Assembly (NCBI RefSeq): GCF_032452875.1
Contig: NC_083869.1
Location: 127,540,001-127,604,000, forward strand
DNA: 64,000 nt
Source: Bos javanicus
Taxonomy: Eukaryota > Chordata > Mammalia > Artiodactyla > Bovidae
Reading direction: 5' to 3'
Made by a program: the position numbers and the translations under genes. This document shows positions 11,001 to 26,000 of this stretch, piece by piece. The notes under the pieces were generated by a model. It was not told where the DNA came from. It saw only the letters and a list, made by a program, of their open reading frames with translations, and did not search any database. Each line of letters opens with the position of its first letter. Positions within the stretch are counted from its first letter, which is position 1.

Positions 11001-14000
11001 TAGCCATATGAAAAGGGAGGGTCTCGAGCACAGCAGGAACCATTGTGTTCATCAGACTGGACCAGGCTGGAGTTTAACCCTATAGTGCTGTCGAAGCGTA
11101 AAGAGGGAAGCAGTGGGTGGACCCATTCCCTTGAGTAAGCAGGCTGCCCTTCATTCTCTTGATCTATTAGGAAGCAGGAGTGTGATCAGTTTGGGTTTGG
11201 TTATGGAGAAAGCCATTCCAGGACTGGCATGGGGGTGGGGAAGGGGCCTGACTTGAGGTGGAAGCCAGTGTGGGGACTGTAGTGTTGTATGGACTGAGGG
11301 GCTTCAAATTTTTCAAGCATGCCCCGTATTTCTATGTTCTATTTAAATCCTGCTGCAGTAATACATTTTGCACATTATCATAGATGTACGTAAATTAGAA
11401 AATTGGAAAGAAAAAAGGAAATAGAAAATATTTTCAAATGACTGATTGTGATGGTGTCAGTCACTCCAGGCAGGGTCCATTGTTACCGTGAATGATAGTG
11501 GATGGCAACTGATTCCTCAGGGTCTTCTAGATAATTTCAAATTATCTCGCTTGACTTCTTGTCAGATGTGATTAGATGGGGTTTTTTCTTTAACTCTGAA
11601 TGTGACTGACGGACAGCGTGCACAAGAAGTTTCCTTCTACCCTGTTTCCGCGCTTGCCTGACATTATTCTTTTGCCTTCAATCTGTGGTTTTTGGCAGTT
11701 GTTTGAGCTGTTAGTCCATTTTGTGAAGGTTGCTGCTGCTACTGCTACTGCTGCTAAGTCGCTTCGGTCGTGTCGGACTCTGTGCGACCCCATAGAGGGC
11801 AGCCCACCAGGCTCCCCCGTCCCTGGGATTCTCCAGGCAAGAACACTGGAGTGGGTTGCCATTTCCTTCTCCAATGCGTGAAAGTGAAGTCGCTCAGTGG
11901 TGTCTGACTCTTAGCGACCCCATGGACTGCAGCCTACCAGGCTCCTCTGTCCATGGGATTTTTCAGGCAAGAGTACTGGAGTGGGGTGCCATCGGCTTCT
12001 CCGAGTTTGTGAAGGTTAGTTGAGTTAAAACTAGATAGCAATCTGTCAATGTACTTAATCTAATCCAGTCCACATAAACTATAATAAGTCATTTAAACCA
12101 GCCAATTCTAAAAAAAGACAATTTTGAGACAACCTGGAAATCTGAATAAAATGTGAGTATTATGTAACACACAGGCATTATTGTGAGTTTTGTTAGGTGT
12201 GATAATAGCATAGTGGGTGGTTTTAAACCTATTTAGAAGTAGGTTTAACAATTTAACAAATAGTGAGCCCTATTTGTTAGAGAAGCATCCTGGAAATAGA
12301 ACAATGTCTGGGATCTGTTTCATGCCAAAAAGAAGAAGAAAAAGGAGAAAGAGGTAGGGAAGGAAGAGGGGGAAGGCGGAGGGGGGAGGGGGAAGAAGGA
12401 GATGGAGAAGGAGAAGGAGGGGAAGAAAAAAGAAAGGCTAAGGAAGGAAACAGGTGGAGAAGGATAATAAAAACGAGATTGAATGGGATTAACACACAAC
12501 TACATATAAAATAGATAATCCACAAGACCTACTGGTTTAGCACAGGGAACTCTACTCAATAGTCTGTGTTAATCTCTATGGGAAAAGAATCTGAAAAAAG
12601 AATGGATGTATGTATGTGTGCAACTGAATCACTTTGCTGCACACCTGAAACTAACACAACAAAAGAAGAAAGGAAGAAAACAAGGGGAGAAGGATAATTA
12701 AAAACAAGCCTGACCCCATGTGACAGTCATCAAAGCTGGGAATGGGTACATGATGTTCACCATGCTCCTCACTCTGTTTTTGTGTATGCTTAAAATTTCC
12801 CATAATAAAGCTGTCAGTTAAGCAAAACAAAACCCTGTCATTAGTCACAACAAGATGAATATGGAGAAATACATGTCACCCCCCATTCAGGAGCCTAATA
12901 TTCCCTCAGGACACCTTCCAAAGCTAGGGTACTGAGCTGAGATCCTAAGCAAGTCAGAGGAGGCTCCTGGATTCATCTGAACATTAAATGCTTGCAGAGT
13001 TGCAAAACTGACCAAGTGCCTTTAGGGGGAGAAGAGCCTAGATCAGTGGTCCTCAAATGTGGTCCCCAGACCAGCCACCTCAGCATCCCCTAAGAAATAC
13101 CTGGGCCCCCATCCATACCTACTGATCCAAAACTCAAGGGTGGGGCCCAGCAATCTATGTTTTACCAAGCCCTAATTGACTCAAACACACAGAAGTTTGA
13201 GGACTGCTGGAGCTAGGCTGATTCACATCTCTGCTTCACTTCCTCTTCTTAGCTGTGAGACCTTGGGCAAATCACTCAATCTCTCTCTGCCTCTGGCACA
13301 CGACGATAGTACTTACTAAGTTGTTGAAACGCTTGAAAAAATGAACACATAGGAAAACTGATAGAGTATTAGCTTCGAACTTCCCTTGCAGTCCAGTGGT
13401 TAAGACTCCATGTTTCCAATGCAGCGGGCTTGGGTTGGATACCTGGTCAAGAAACTAAGATCCGACGTGCCAAAAAGCACTGCCAAAAAAAAAAAAAAAA
13501 AGTATTAGCTTTTTATTATGAATAAACTTTAATTTCTTAAATGTTTTAGAAAAAATGAGTAGAAATAGCAGTGCTAATATCTCTTCTTCTGGCAGCCCCT
13601 TTGGATTGTCTAGAGAATTTTCTGAGGGGTGTGAACCCTATTCTGATGACCACTGGCCTGGTTGACCTGTGATGAGGTCAAATGGGCAGGGGCGGTAAAG
13701 GAGAAGCAAAGAGTCAGATTCAAGAGTTATTTAGGAGACAAAATTGGCTGTTCTTGGAGAAAACGAGAGAGGAGTCAAGGATGGCTTCAGATGTGTGATT
13801 GGCAGATGGAGGTGCCCATTTCTGAGATGGGAGGCACAAGTGGAGGGGCAGATTGTGGGATAAATGAACAATGATATGTTCATTCTGGGCTTGGGATTGA
13901 GGTGCCAGTGAGATGCCAGGGGAAAGCAATTGTATCCATTATCTCTTGCTGCATGACAAACCACCCCCAACCTTAGTGGCTCAAAATAGTAATCATCTAA

Positions 14001-17000
14001 TTTGCTCTGGATCATGATTCTGTGGTTCAGCAATTTCAGCTGTACTGTGGTTACACAGGTCTGTCAATTTCACCTAGGGTCACCATGCATCTCCGGGGCT
14101 TCCCTGGTAGCTCAGCCAGTGAAAAACTCCACCTTCAATGTGGGAGGCTGGGGTTCGATCCCTGGGTCGGGAAGACCCCCTAGAGAAGGCAATGGCAACC
14201 CATTCCAGTATTCTTGCCTGGAGAATTCCATGGACAGAGAAGCCTGGCAGGCCCATGGGGTCACATAGAGTAAGACACGACTGAGCAGCTAAGCATCCAT
14301 GCACATACCGTACATCTCCAGCTTGGAGCTTTGACTGGGGCGGACAGTCTCTGATAGCCTCATTTGCATGTTTGTCGGGTGATGCTGGCTGGACGCTTAG
14401 CCCATGTGGTTCCAGCAAACTAGCTCAGATTTTCACATGGCAGCAGAGGAATTACAGCAGTAAGAGAGGGCAAGACCCACTGCACAGGCGCTTTTCAACC
14501 CTCTGCTTGTATTGTGTTTGGTGATGTCCCATTAGCCAAAGCCAGTCACAAAGCTTAGCTCAGGTGGGAGGGGTCTATACTGGAGGGCATGACTCATTGG
14601 GGCCCATTACTGTGACCATTTGTCACATAGAGCCTGCTTGAATGCTGCCAGACTGGGGGACCATCCTGGGCCCTGCACTGTGGCTACCACCCAGTTACCC
14701 CCATACTCCTTAGAAGCAGGAAGGAGAGCTATTAAAAGACAAGAAGGGCTTTGCCAATGACGTGTACTGACGTCATCGGCACTCAATGTACACTGTACAT
14801 GCTTCAGTCGTGTCTGATTCTTTGCGACCCCATGAACTGTAGCCTGCCAAGCTCCTCTGTCCGTGGGATTTTTCAGGCAAGAATACTGGAATGGGTTGCC
14901 ATTTCCTCCTCCAGGGGATCTTCCTGGCCCAGGGATGGAACCAGCATCTCTTGTGTCTCCTGCATTGGCAGGCGGATTCTTTACCACTGTGCCACCTGAG
15001 GAGCCCACATCTTAGCCTTCATGGCCCTGTTGATTGGGAAACCTCTTTTTCTTTTCCCAAACTGCTGTAGGGGTAAGGGTAGGGTGGGAGATTGTGGGGG
15101 AGGGGAAGGAAGCATGAGGCTCCATGGATGGTTCCAGACCAAGGCTGCAGAGGTACCGTGCGAAGTCGGTGGTGGGGAGCAGACTGTGGAGGTCCAGCCC
15201 AGAGTCCGAGGAACAGAAGCCGGGCCTGGCTTCGGAGCTGATTAAGTGTCTGCAGTTCAGAGGGAGGTGGAAGGGTGTGTGGGGAATGGTGGAGACTCCC
15301 AGGGGCAGCCAGGCTGAAGGAGTGGGAACAGTCTTGTCCAAAGACACAGCTAACAAGTGGCAAGTCCAAGATAATTTATAGTCCCTAACATTTACCATGC
15401 ACCAGTGCTAGGCTAAGCGATTCACAGGAGCCAAGGAACTCACTACTAACAGCAAACCTCTGAGCAGGTGCCATTATTTCAGACCACTTTACAGACTAGG
15501 AAGCGGGGGACACGGAGGTTGAACCAGACTCTGAACTCTGACAGCCAGACTCAGAGGCCCACACTCAAATTTGACACTAAGGAGAGTGAAGGATGGAGGG
15601 GAGGCAGGAAGGTATAGTGATTAAACCCAGAGCCAGGATTCAGGTCTGCCAGCACCATTTGCTAGCTGTGTGACCTGAGCTAATTCCAGCAGCTCTCTTT
15701 GCCTCCCTTTCCCCAGCTGTAGAATGGGGATAATCAAAGGTACCTCCTGCATGGGCTTGTCATGGTCTAAGGCTGGCTGGCACTTGGAAGAGTACCTAGT
15801 TTGTGGAGGGCACCGTATATGTGCCCGCTGTTACAATGATGTTGATTATTGCCCTACAGGACTCCCAGGTTAGACTGGCTCCAAGTCGAGGGACTTGCAT
15901 AAACTTCTCCGGAAGGCCCACCTTAGATCGTGTGTAAAACCCCTGGAGCGATCCTCTCCTTATCAGCCCTGGACACCTTAGGTCCATTATCTTATCAGAC
16001 CAGCAGCTCATGCAGGGCACAGCACAGGCTCTGAGAGGTGGAGGCTGATACCAGTGGGGACGATGCCCTGAGCTGGGACCCAGCGTTGAAGCTGGGATAT
16101 GGTTGTGAGACATGGGAGGAGCGGGGGTGGACCAGAGCCCCTCGAGGCTGGGAGAGGAAGTGGGAGGATGCAGGGGGTGAGAGTAGAGGGACTCTGAACG
16201 CAAACGTGATTTACTGACCAGTTTGGGGTGAATAGCTTTGTCAACAGCTCCAAGAAACTGCAACCCTCATTTTATCCCCCTGGCTGAAGTACAAGCCCAA
16301 GCCCCCCCGCCCCCCAGGGACAGTGTGGGGTCGTAGGAGGAGAGTTCTGAGCTCTGTACTTGCAGCAGGCATGGCAGCTGTGCCTGATAAAGCCCCCAGC
16401 CAAGAGCCTCTGACTTTTTATCTTCAGAGCCCCATGGACCGCAGCCTACCATACCAGGCTCCTCCATCCATGCGATTTTCCAGGCAAGAGTACTGGAGTG
16501 GGCTGCCATTTCCTTCTCCAGGGGATCTTCCCAATCCAGGGATTGAACCCAGGTCTCCTGCCTTGCACACAGGCACTTTACCATCTGAACCACCAGGGAA
16601 GCCCTCTTCAGAGCCCCACCTCTAACCTAATCCTGGTTCCCTGCCCTTCCCACATGCTGCCCCCTGAATACACCAGAGCGGTGAGGTCCCTAGAGAGTAT
16701 CAAGTCTAACTCCCATGAGCTACAGATAGGGAAACTGAGGCTCAAAGAAGGCATGGGACTTGCCTTAGGTCCCTTAGTGAGGTGTGGGCAATCAAGAGCA
16801 AGAGACAGCCGAGCACTGAGGGGAGGGCACTGCTCCAGAGTCCAGAGCTTGGCTCTGCTGCAGACATGCTGTGTTCTCTTGAGGAAGTCACAAGCTGTCT
16901 CTGGATCCCTTCTGTAGAATGAGAGGAAAATGGAAGGGTTCCCCTACTCATGGAATCTTCAGTAAGTCTGGACCCTTTGCATATAGCATTTCTGCAAAAT

Positions 17001-20000
17001 GGGGGAACTGTTGTTTTTTTTTAACAGCAGTTTTTAAGGAAATATTAAATTTGCATATCTAGAAACAGGGCACTCAGAGCTGGTACACTGGGACACCCCA
17101 GAAGGATGGGATGGGATGGGGATGGAGGTGGGAAGGGGTTCGGGATGGGGGACACATGTACACCCATGGCTGACTCATGTCAATGTATGGCAAAAACCAC
17201 CACAATATTGTAAAGTAATTAGCCTCCAGTTAAAATAATTAATTTTTTAAACAGAATTTGCATACCTAAAGTGGAGTGTGATGTCTCCAATTGGCCACAG
17301 GCCTCACTACTCCCCAATATACACTATGACCTTCATTACGTAGTTTCCTGCTCGGCTCCTGGAGGAATTCCAGCAGTCCCAAGAGGAGCCCCTATACAAA
17401 ATGTGCCCATTCCACCGCCATTCCTAAGGGGATGCAAGCAGGAGACTGAAACATTGCCTCCCCTCCCTCTCCCTTATGTCAGAGAAGAAGGTGCAAGAAG
17501 TCAGATCCTCTTGATGGTCCACTTCTCGCCCACTCCACAAGTCCCCAGATCCCATGGAGATGCCTGGGTCCCCTGTAATCAGGTTGACCTGGGATTATTA
17601 TCCACCCAAGTCCTGTGTGCAAGACTCTAGCTACCTGTATTTTTCAATGAAAGTAAATTTCAATGTAAGTTGAAGAGGCTTTGGAGAGCTCTGGAAAGAA
17701 GAATTTCCTTGTTGCTATCAGACCCAAGGCTGGAGACCAGGTGACTTCTTACTGCTGTGAAGGTGATGATGGTGCTGGTGGTGAATAGCCGCTATTTACT
17801 GAGCTTTCTCCATGTGCCAGGGACAGTGCCAAGCTCTTGAACAAAACATTACTTCCTTTGGATTTCCCAGTACCCTCTGAGCGGGGATAATTGCCCTTAT
17901 TTAGCTGATGAGGAGAGTAAGCAACCCAAAGGCCATGCAGCTAAGAAGCTGAAACATACAAATTGCCATTCTTATAGGTCAAATGGTCAGATATTGGCAA
18001 TTTAATATGATTTAACCTAATAGAGAATGATAGAGTTGGGGTCAGACAGAATTGTCTGACCTCAAAGCACAGGCTTTTTTTTAAGAAAAAATTACTCTCT
18101 TCATAACAGTTGTAGACAATTTTAACGCTAAAATTTTTTTAAAAAATAGAACTCTTCTAAACCCGGAGATAATCTCCGTGGGGGCGGGGAGCAGGGGGCG
18201 GAATTCCTTTAAGACTTCTCTCCAGGCATTTGCACACATGTGAACTTAGTTGGTGTTTGTTGATAAAATAGTCTTTACTATTCTGGAGCAATTACGTGTA
18301 TTATACCATTTGATTCTGGCAACCTGATGAGGGAGGTATAATTATTTTTGCCACTTAACAGAAGAGAAAACCAAGAGGGCAGATAGTGTGGTAACTCAAG
18401 GCACAGGCTCTAGAGCAGACTCTCTAGGCTGAAATCCCAACTCTATTGGCTGGAGCAAATGATAACTCCTCTATGCCTCAGTTTTCACACCTGCAAAATG
18501 GTGATAATAACAGCACCCGCAGTGAAGGACGCTTGTGAGAACTAAATGAGATAGTTAACGTGAAGCGGTTTAAACAGCGTTGGCATTTGGCAAACATTTA
18601 GTAAGTGTAGGCGATTATTGAAGCTCAGAGATGTTAAATAGCTAGATTAAACCACACAGCTGGATAGTGCCAGAGCCCTGATAGAACCCCAAGCTTATCT
18701 AGTTTCAGAGCCCAAACCGTTACCCATTTTGCAAAGTTGGAGCCGATTCAAAGCATCCGCCCTTTCCTCTTCCTGGTCCCCTCCGGAACACCAGCTAAGT
18801 CCCTCTCGCCCATCTGCCATGGCAGCCACCGCACAAAGTCTGAGGCTGGGAAAGGGAGGATCACGCAGGTGGTCCTGGTGCTTTCCGATGGCCCCGCAGG
18901 TCCCCTTCAGAAGGAGTCAAAGGAGAGAGCTGTTTTTTGTAAGGATAATTTGGTTCTTGCCTGTGAACCTCTAGACCTACTACTGCCCCTTCTTTTCTGA
19001 ATGACCTGAGCTAAGTCACCAAATTATGTGGCCTTATTTTCGCTTACACATGATCAGGAGGTTAAACCTGATTCTCAAAAAGCAAGAGATCAGTACCTTT
19101 ACTGAGTGTCAGCTATGTGCCGAGGACAGGTCCTGACTCCCCACGCACGTTCATATTATTGTGTTTAGTAATAACAATAATTGCTACCTTTGCTGAACAC
19201 TCACTGTGGGCCAGGCTCTGTGTTAGCTCAGTCATTCCTTCCCTCAACCCTGTATGTGTTATCCCCACTATTCAGATAAGAAAACTGAGGCTTAAAGAGG
19301 GGAAGTAACTTGACCAAGCTCTCTTCAATGATCCTTAATGCCCCTTTCAGCTGCCGTTCCATAAAACTCTAACACAACCCTCCACCTTGTCTGCTTCTCT
19401 CCCTCCTTCTTGGACTCTTTACCCTGAGCAGCATTCCAGGACGTGTTCATCATGGCAACCTTTGGCTTCGGCTTCCTCAATACTTCTTTGCGGAGACATT
19501 GCTGGAGCAGTATAGCCTTCAATCTCTTTCTGCTGGTCCTCGGGGTGCAGCTGGCAGCCCTGCTGGATGGCTTCCTGACCCAACTCTCCCTTAGGAAGAT
19601 GGTCATCGATATGTCCAGGTAACTAGATGGCTGCTGGATCACTTCTGGGTTCTTGGGGGTCTGGGGTCCAAGACAGCAGATTCTAGAAGTGCTAGGATGT
19701 CTCTTTCTAGCGCCAACGCCATGCAATATTCAGGACTTACTTAAACTAACAAGTCATACATTGTCTAAAATTCATGTTTAACTGGCATCCTCTATTTAAT
19801 ATGACAACCCTCCTCTATGGCATCACAAGAGACCCAGATCTACAGCCCTCCTTGTGTCCTTTCTTTTTTTTTTATTGATTTTGAAAACTTATAGAGTGAA
19901 TATTAGTTCAAAGGAAAAAATAATAGAGATTAGACAAAAAGAAAGAAATCTCACACTCAGAAAGGTAGTCTCTTGAAAAGAAGAAAGTACCTTCAGTCTT

Positions 20001-23000
20001 CAAATGCTGGTGGACAAGAAATAGCCATGCCTTTAGTTTCTTTAAATTAACTTTGATCTATTTAGATGCCTTTAGAAGAACTAGCAAAATTAACCTGTGT
20101 TGCTAGATGTCAGAATAATGGTTACCTGAGGTGGTTCTTGATTAGGAAAAGGCTCAAAAGAAACTTACGGGGTGCAATAAACATCCTCTTGGGCTTCCCT
20201 GGTGGCTCAGTGTTAAAGAATCCGCCTACCAATGCAGGAGAGGCAGTTTCAATCCCTGGGTCAGAAAGATCCCCTGGAGAAGGGAAATGGCAACCCACTC
20301 CAGTATTCATGCCTGGAAAATCCCATGGACAGAGGAGCCTGGTGGGCTACAGTCTGTGGGGTCACAAAGGAGTCAGACACGACCTAGCGACTAAATAACA
20401 AAAACGTTCTCTATGCATTCTGGGTGGTGGTTACACGAGAGTGTATATGTGCATATACGCCCGGTGCTACATGCTCAGTCATGGCCCTGTGACCCCACAG
20501 ACTATAGCCAGCCAGGCTCCTCTGTCCATGGGATTTTCCAGGCACAAATACTGGAATGGTTTGCCATTTCCTCCTCCAGGGGATCTTCCCTGACCCAGGA
20601 ACTGAACCCACATCTTGCGTGTCTCCTGCATTGGCAGGCGGATTCTTTACTACTGAGCCCCTGGAAAGCCCATATATGCACATATACACATCCATAAAGT
20701 TGTACAAATCTGCAGAAATAAGTCATTCACAGTCAATAGGAGTAACAAGGTAAAAAAAATTGTTTTTAATTGTTTTTTGGTTTTATCCAGTTCTGAAACT
20801 TTTTATTGCCCATATGATGGTAAATCCCATCTCAAGTATCTGGGGACCACATCACCTTACAAGGCCATTCTACCCTCCCCTCTGATACCCTGCTAAAACT
20901 CTGGGCACTACTGTCAAACACCTCTCTATGAGCCAGGCTCTGTGCTGGGCACTTCACAAACATTATTTGTTTAACTCTCTCATGGAGGGGTCTGACGTGG
21001 TGTACCGTCAAGGAATGAGATGCTCAGAGCTCACAAGACACTTGCCTAGGGTCACACAGCTAAGTGGTAGAAGTGGCTTCAGTTTTCATTCTGTAGCCTT
21101 TCCCACACACTGCAAAGTGGCCATGATAAGAAACACAGTCTAGCCAGCTCCCCATTGGCCCTGAAAATAACTCTCCACCTTTTTTTCTTTTTTAATTCGG
21201 GCTTCTTTTATTAAAAAAAAATTTTTTTTTTCCCCATTTTTTGGCCACGATGATTTTTGGCCTACAAGATCCTAGCTCCCCAGCCAGGGATGGAGCCCTC
21301 ACTGCCTTCACTGGCAGTGTGGAGTCTTAACCCCTGGACTGCCAGGGAAGTCCCCTCCACATTTTTTCTTTTAAACCATTTTAGAGCTGATCCCCAGGGG
21401 GAATCTATAACCCCACCCCCACCCCAGCAAGCACCCGGGGAGTGACAAAGGGCGTTCTGGGGGACCCTGACAGGGTGGTTCTGCAGGGTTTCTGCAGCCT
21501 TGGCTCAAGTCACACAAGCCTTTGGGCTCCCGCACCTGAGTCTCCAGGCATCTCCAGTCTGCCCCTTCTTCTGACGTCCTGCCTGAAGGAATCTGTTTGC
21601 TCTTGATTCAATCTGGAAAGACAAGAAGAGGCCGTTTACCACCTGAGTGAACACCCCTGCCCCGCCCTGACTGCTCGGATCCTCCTGGCAGTGACCCCCA
21701 ACGGGACCGGCTTCACAGAATTGAACAATGGGCTCCTTTCTGACCTTTCCTGCTCTGACTGGGGTGGTGGGCGGTGCCCAGGGCTGCCTCCCAGCCGGGC
21801 CCTCTCCCTCTCCCTGTCCTGAGGCCTCACCCACCGGTGCAGACTGACTTGACTCTAAATCGGTTCTGCCTTGAGTCATCGATGACCAGTCCCTTCAGGA
21901 CAGGGGCCTGTCTTATTCACTCTTCTCCTCCTTTGTTTTCCTCACACAGTAAGGACTTAGTAATTGGTTATTGGAACAAAGATGAAAATGGAAAAGAACC
22001 CTAAAATATGTGATGTTTTTAATGCTGTACATTGAGGGCCTATCATAGCAATAACTAGCTCCTGACTGTGTTTGATTCACTTTGCCCTCCCAACAGCTCC
22101 AAAGGCCTTGCCTCTACATTTACAGATGAGGACATGGAAACAGTGTGGTTAAGGCATTTGCCCAAGGCCACACAGCCAGGAAGTGGCTGAGTCAGGACTC
22201 CAGCCTTGGCAGCCTGGAGAGAGATTGTCCTAAGCACTGCAGTTCACTGTCTCAACACCGCCCCCATCCCTGGGGTCTGAAATCCTGCCACTGGCACAGA
22301 ATCTCTTGAATTAGTCCTTTGCCAATGAAATGAGCTCTGGGAGTTGGTGATGGACAGAGAATCCTGGCGTGCTGTAGTCCCCGGGGTCTCGAAGAGTCGG
22401 ACATGATCGAGTGACTGAACTGAACTGAATGAAATGAGTGTTCACCAGGAAGATAACATGGTCAGCCACAATGAAACACTGAGTGACCCATTATTTCCAA
22501 TAATTCCTGGTCCCTCTGAGACGTTTTCCCCATACCCTTTGCCCTCCTCTGGCCTTTCTTCCAAAATCTTTGAGCCTTCAGCAGGACACTACTTTGGCAG
22601 CAAACAGTGGGAAGGCTGTGTCCAAACTTCAGAGCCCAGGCTTTGGATCCAGGCCGGCTGGGTGGGCTTGAACCTTGTGTTTGTCATTAACTAGCTGTGT
22701 GGCCATTACCAAAACAGTCACCTCGATTAGTCTCAATGTCCTGACCTGTAAAATGGATGTACTGGATGGTACCTAGCACCATCGCTTTACAGAGGATTAC
22801 CTGGAGGATTTAAATTTAAATGAGATGATGTACTTGCAAGACTATTACCCATAATGCTCAACAGACGATGATGGTGATGATGGTGGCAGTGGTGGTAGCA
22901 TCATCATCAACTCCTAGGGGGAAAGGTGGTCTCAGCAAGGTGCACAGAGGAGGGTGGGTTGGCTTAACCACCATGGATTGTCCACTTTGGTACCACCTCC

Positions 23001-26000
23001 CCCAGGAAGCCCTCCCTGATGAGTCCAGTTCCTAGTGCTCTCTTCCTCCAATGAACCCCTCTTGCCTCGTGGTATCACATGCCATGCTTGACTCTTTGCG
23101 ACTCCATGGACTATAGCCTGCCAAGCTCCTCTGTCCATGGGATTCTCCAGGCAAGAATACTGGAGTGGGTTGCCATGCCCTTCTCCAGGGGATCTTCCCA
23201 ACCCAGGGATCGAACCTGAGAGTCTCCTGCAGCTCCTGCATTGCAGGCATGTTCTTTACCTACTGAGCCACTTCGGAAGCTGCGTGATATCACAGATCGT
23301 CTTAATTGACAGGGTCGTGATGTCCTCTTTGTCTCTGCAGGCCAGTCGTAAGTGCCCTGAAAACAGAAGCTGTTTTCTCCTTCCAAATCCCCACACTAAG
23401 CTTGCTCACTTGTCAAGGGAAGGAAAGAGTCAGTAATAACACTGAGTTAGTTCTTTGTGCCCGGAGAAGGCAATGGCACCCCACTCCAGTACTCTTGCCT
23501 GGAAAATCCCATGGATGGAGGAGCCTGGTGGGCCGAAGTCCATGGGGTCGCTAAGAGTTGGACACGACTGAGCTACTTCACTTTCACTTTTCACTTTCAT
23601 GCATTGGAGAAGGAAATGGCAACCCACTCCAGTGTTCTTGCCTGGAGAATCCCAGAGACGGGGGAGCCTGGTGGGCTGCCGTCTATGGGGTCACACAGAG
23701 TCGGACACGACTGAAGCGACCTAGCAGCAGCAGCAGTTCTTTGTGCCAGTCCTGGTGTGCTCCACACACGGGCATGACCATTCCTTCTAATCCCTCACCC
23801 CGCTTTCATGAGATAAGTATTACCATCATTCTTATTTTACAGATGAAGAAACAGGCTCAGTGAGATTAAATAGCTAAAGTAGAAAAGCTGGAACTGGAAG
23901 CCAGACTTGTCCTTCTTCTAAACCCAGTCTTTTTTCCACTACAAGGAGAGGGAGAGATGAGGATTCAGTTCAGTTCAGTTCAGTCGCTCTGTCGTGTCCA
24001 ACTCTCTGGGACCCTATGGACTGCAGCACAGCCAGGCTTCCCTGTCCAAAGCGGTGCCTGCATCACCGGAGGGATGGCAGGTGAAGAGCGCCCTCTATTG
24101 AGCATTTGTGTGTGATGACGGCAGAAGAGAAGCCCAGGGCAGAATCCTAGCAGTCAGATGTTCCTATGAGAACCTCCGCGCATCTTTAGTTTGGAAGAGC
24201 ATGTCCAGATCAATCTCTCAACATGTGGCTGCCACCCTGATGGAAGAAGAGAATGAAAGAGATTCCAGACTGGGCAGCATCCGTCCCCATGAGAGTAGAA
24301 ATGTTGTGTGTTTGCTCTCCTGTTCTGTCCCCAATTTCTTGAAAAGTGTCAGGCAGAGAGTAGGTCCTCAACAAGTGTTTGTTGAATAAATGAATGAATG
24401 AATTAGAGGCATTGTTCCTTCTCTGTCATCCCTGTCTTGCCCATTCTCCCCAGTATTCAGAGAGCCACCATGATCGCTACATCTGTGCTGATCTCCGCGG
24501 GTGTCGTCCTGGGGAAGGTCAACCTGCTGCAGCTGGTGATTATGACGCTGATAGAGGTGACAGCCTTCAGTGCCACGAGGCTGGTCAGCATAAGCTACCT
24601 CGATGTGAGTCCTGGTGATGTGAGGAGGGACCTCTGGGATAAGGAATGAGCAGGTGGAAGGGGAGGGCTCCATCTCCATTTGATAAAGCTTCTGTGATGA
24701 AAAAAAAAATTAGAGACAGGCCAAAATGGGGTTGCAAAAGTGTGGTGTCTGCTCAACATTTAAACACACTGAGCAAATGCTATGGAAGGGGGTTCCCACA
24801 ATAAAAACACGGCTGTCAAGGAAAGGGTCAGTTCCTCACCATAGGCAGCACATTATAAGCCTTCTCCTGCTTTGTTATGGTCCTCATGGTGGTTGTTTTA
24901 GAAAGCTGCATTAAGTAAAAGTCATCTCCTCTCTTCTCTGCAATGTGTTAGTTTAGCTGGTTCAGGGAAGGGTTTAGCATTGATTTTGAGAGTTCATGTC
25001 TTCTTAAAAACTTCATTTCAGCCTGGGCTTCTTTTGTGGAAGGACTCGGGGGAAACCAGAGCCATAAACCAGAGCTGTTTCAGCTCGGACACAACTCAAG
25101 AAATGAGAATTCCAATTTGACAATTGCCAAATGTAGTTTTTATATTCCTGGGAGACCTCAAAGAGATTAAAAATGCAAGATCTCTTCCACAGACTTACAT
25201 TTTTACATGTGACTAAGTGTTCCTTACTTTTTCATTCATTCATTTCACAAATATTTGTTCTGAGCCTGTTCTGTACCAGGCAGTGGGAAAATGTGACTGT
25301 CATGGAACTTCCTTGTTTATTGGCAGAGGGAAAGACTGCCAATAATCAATAAAATAGGCAAAAGAGATAGCATGTTGAAAGTGAAAGTATTAGTCGCTGT
25401 CATGTCCAATTCTTTTGACCCCATGGACTGTAGCCTGCCAGGCTCCTCTGTCCATGGAATTCTCCAGGCAAGAATAATGGAGTGGGTTACAAGTTCCCTG
25501 GGTCAGGGGAACTCCCCAACCCAAGGACTGAACCCACATCTCTTATGTCTCCTGTATTGCATGCGGGCAGATTCTTTGCCGACTGCTCTATAGCAGGGCT
25601 CTATAGCATGATAGATAGTGATAAGTACAATGGAGGAAAAAACACAATGAAGGAAGAAGATAGGAATAGTTGGGAGAGGGGATAAGGTGTTAGAGAGAGT
25701 GGCCAGGGAAGGCTTCATTGGGCAAATAATTTCTGAGTAAAGAGCAGGTGGCAGCAGGTGTGCAAGTCACGTGGGTATCTGAGGACAGGGGCAGATCAAG
25801 GGCAGAGCTGTGGGAGTGGTCTGCATCTTTCAAGAGTAGGATCTTATTACTGACACTATTCCTTTTAATTTTTTATTTTATTGTTATTCTTTTTTGGCTG
25901 CATCATGCCATGTGGAACTTCCCTAGCAAGGGGGACTAGGAATCTAACCTGTGTTCCCTACAGTGAAAGCATGGAGTCTTAACCACTGAACCACCAGAGA

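Larger units (their letters stand above)
8075..19431 (+). other. RH intron 1 (11.4 kb)
   Basis: The intron runs from GTGAGT to ctgagcag. It consists largely of repeats: MIR, Bov-tA, Bov-A2, CHR and L1 copies, plus a polypurine tract near 12.3 kb. No further exon is needed, since exons 1 and 2 join in phase. 8100-8995 shows no clear repeat; its short open frames have no recognisable domain. Confidence 0.85.
19619..24453 (+). other. RH intron 2 (4.8 kb)
   Basis: The intron is bounded by GTAACT and ttctccccag. It is filled mainly by Bov-tA, Bov-A2, CHR, BovB and MIR copies listed separately. 21400-22020 shows no clear repeat and no recognisable exon. Confidence 0.85.

Noticed and set aside
12277..12525. 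Proline/serine-rich frame opposite the polypurine tract
   Set aside because: It is the translation of low-complexity (CCT/TTC)n DNA and not a gene.
19432..19440. Alternative exon 2 acceptor at attccag (19438)
   Set aside because: Using it shortens the exon by seven bases and breaks the frame. The acceptor at 19431 gives the conserved 187-bp length and the aligned QD motif.
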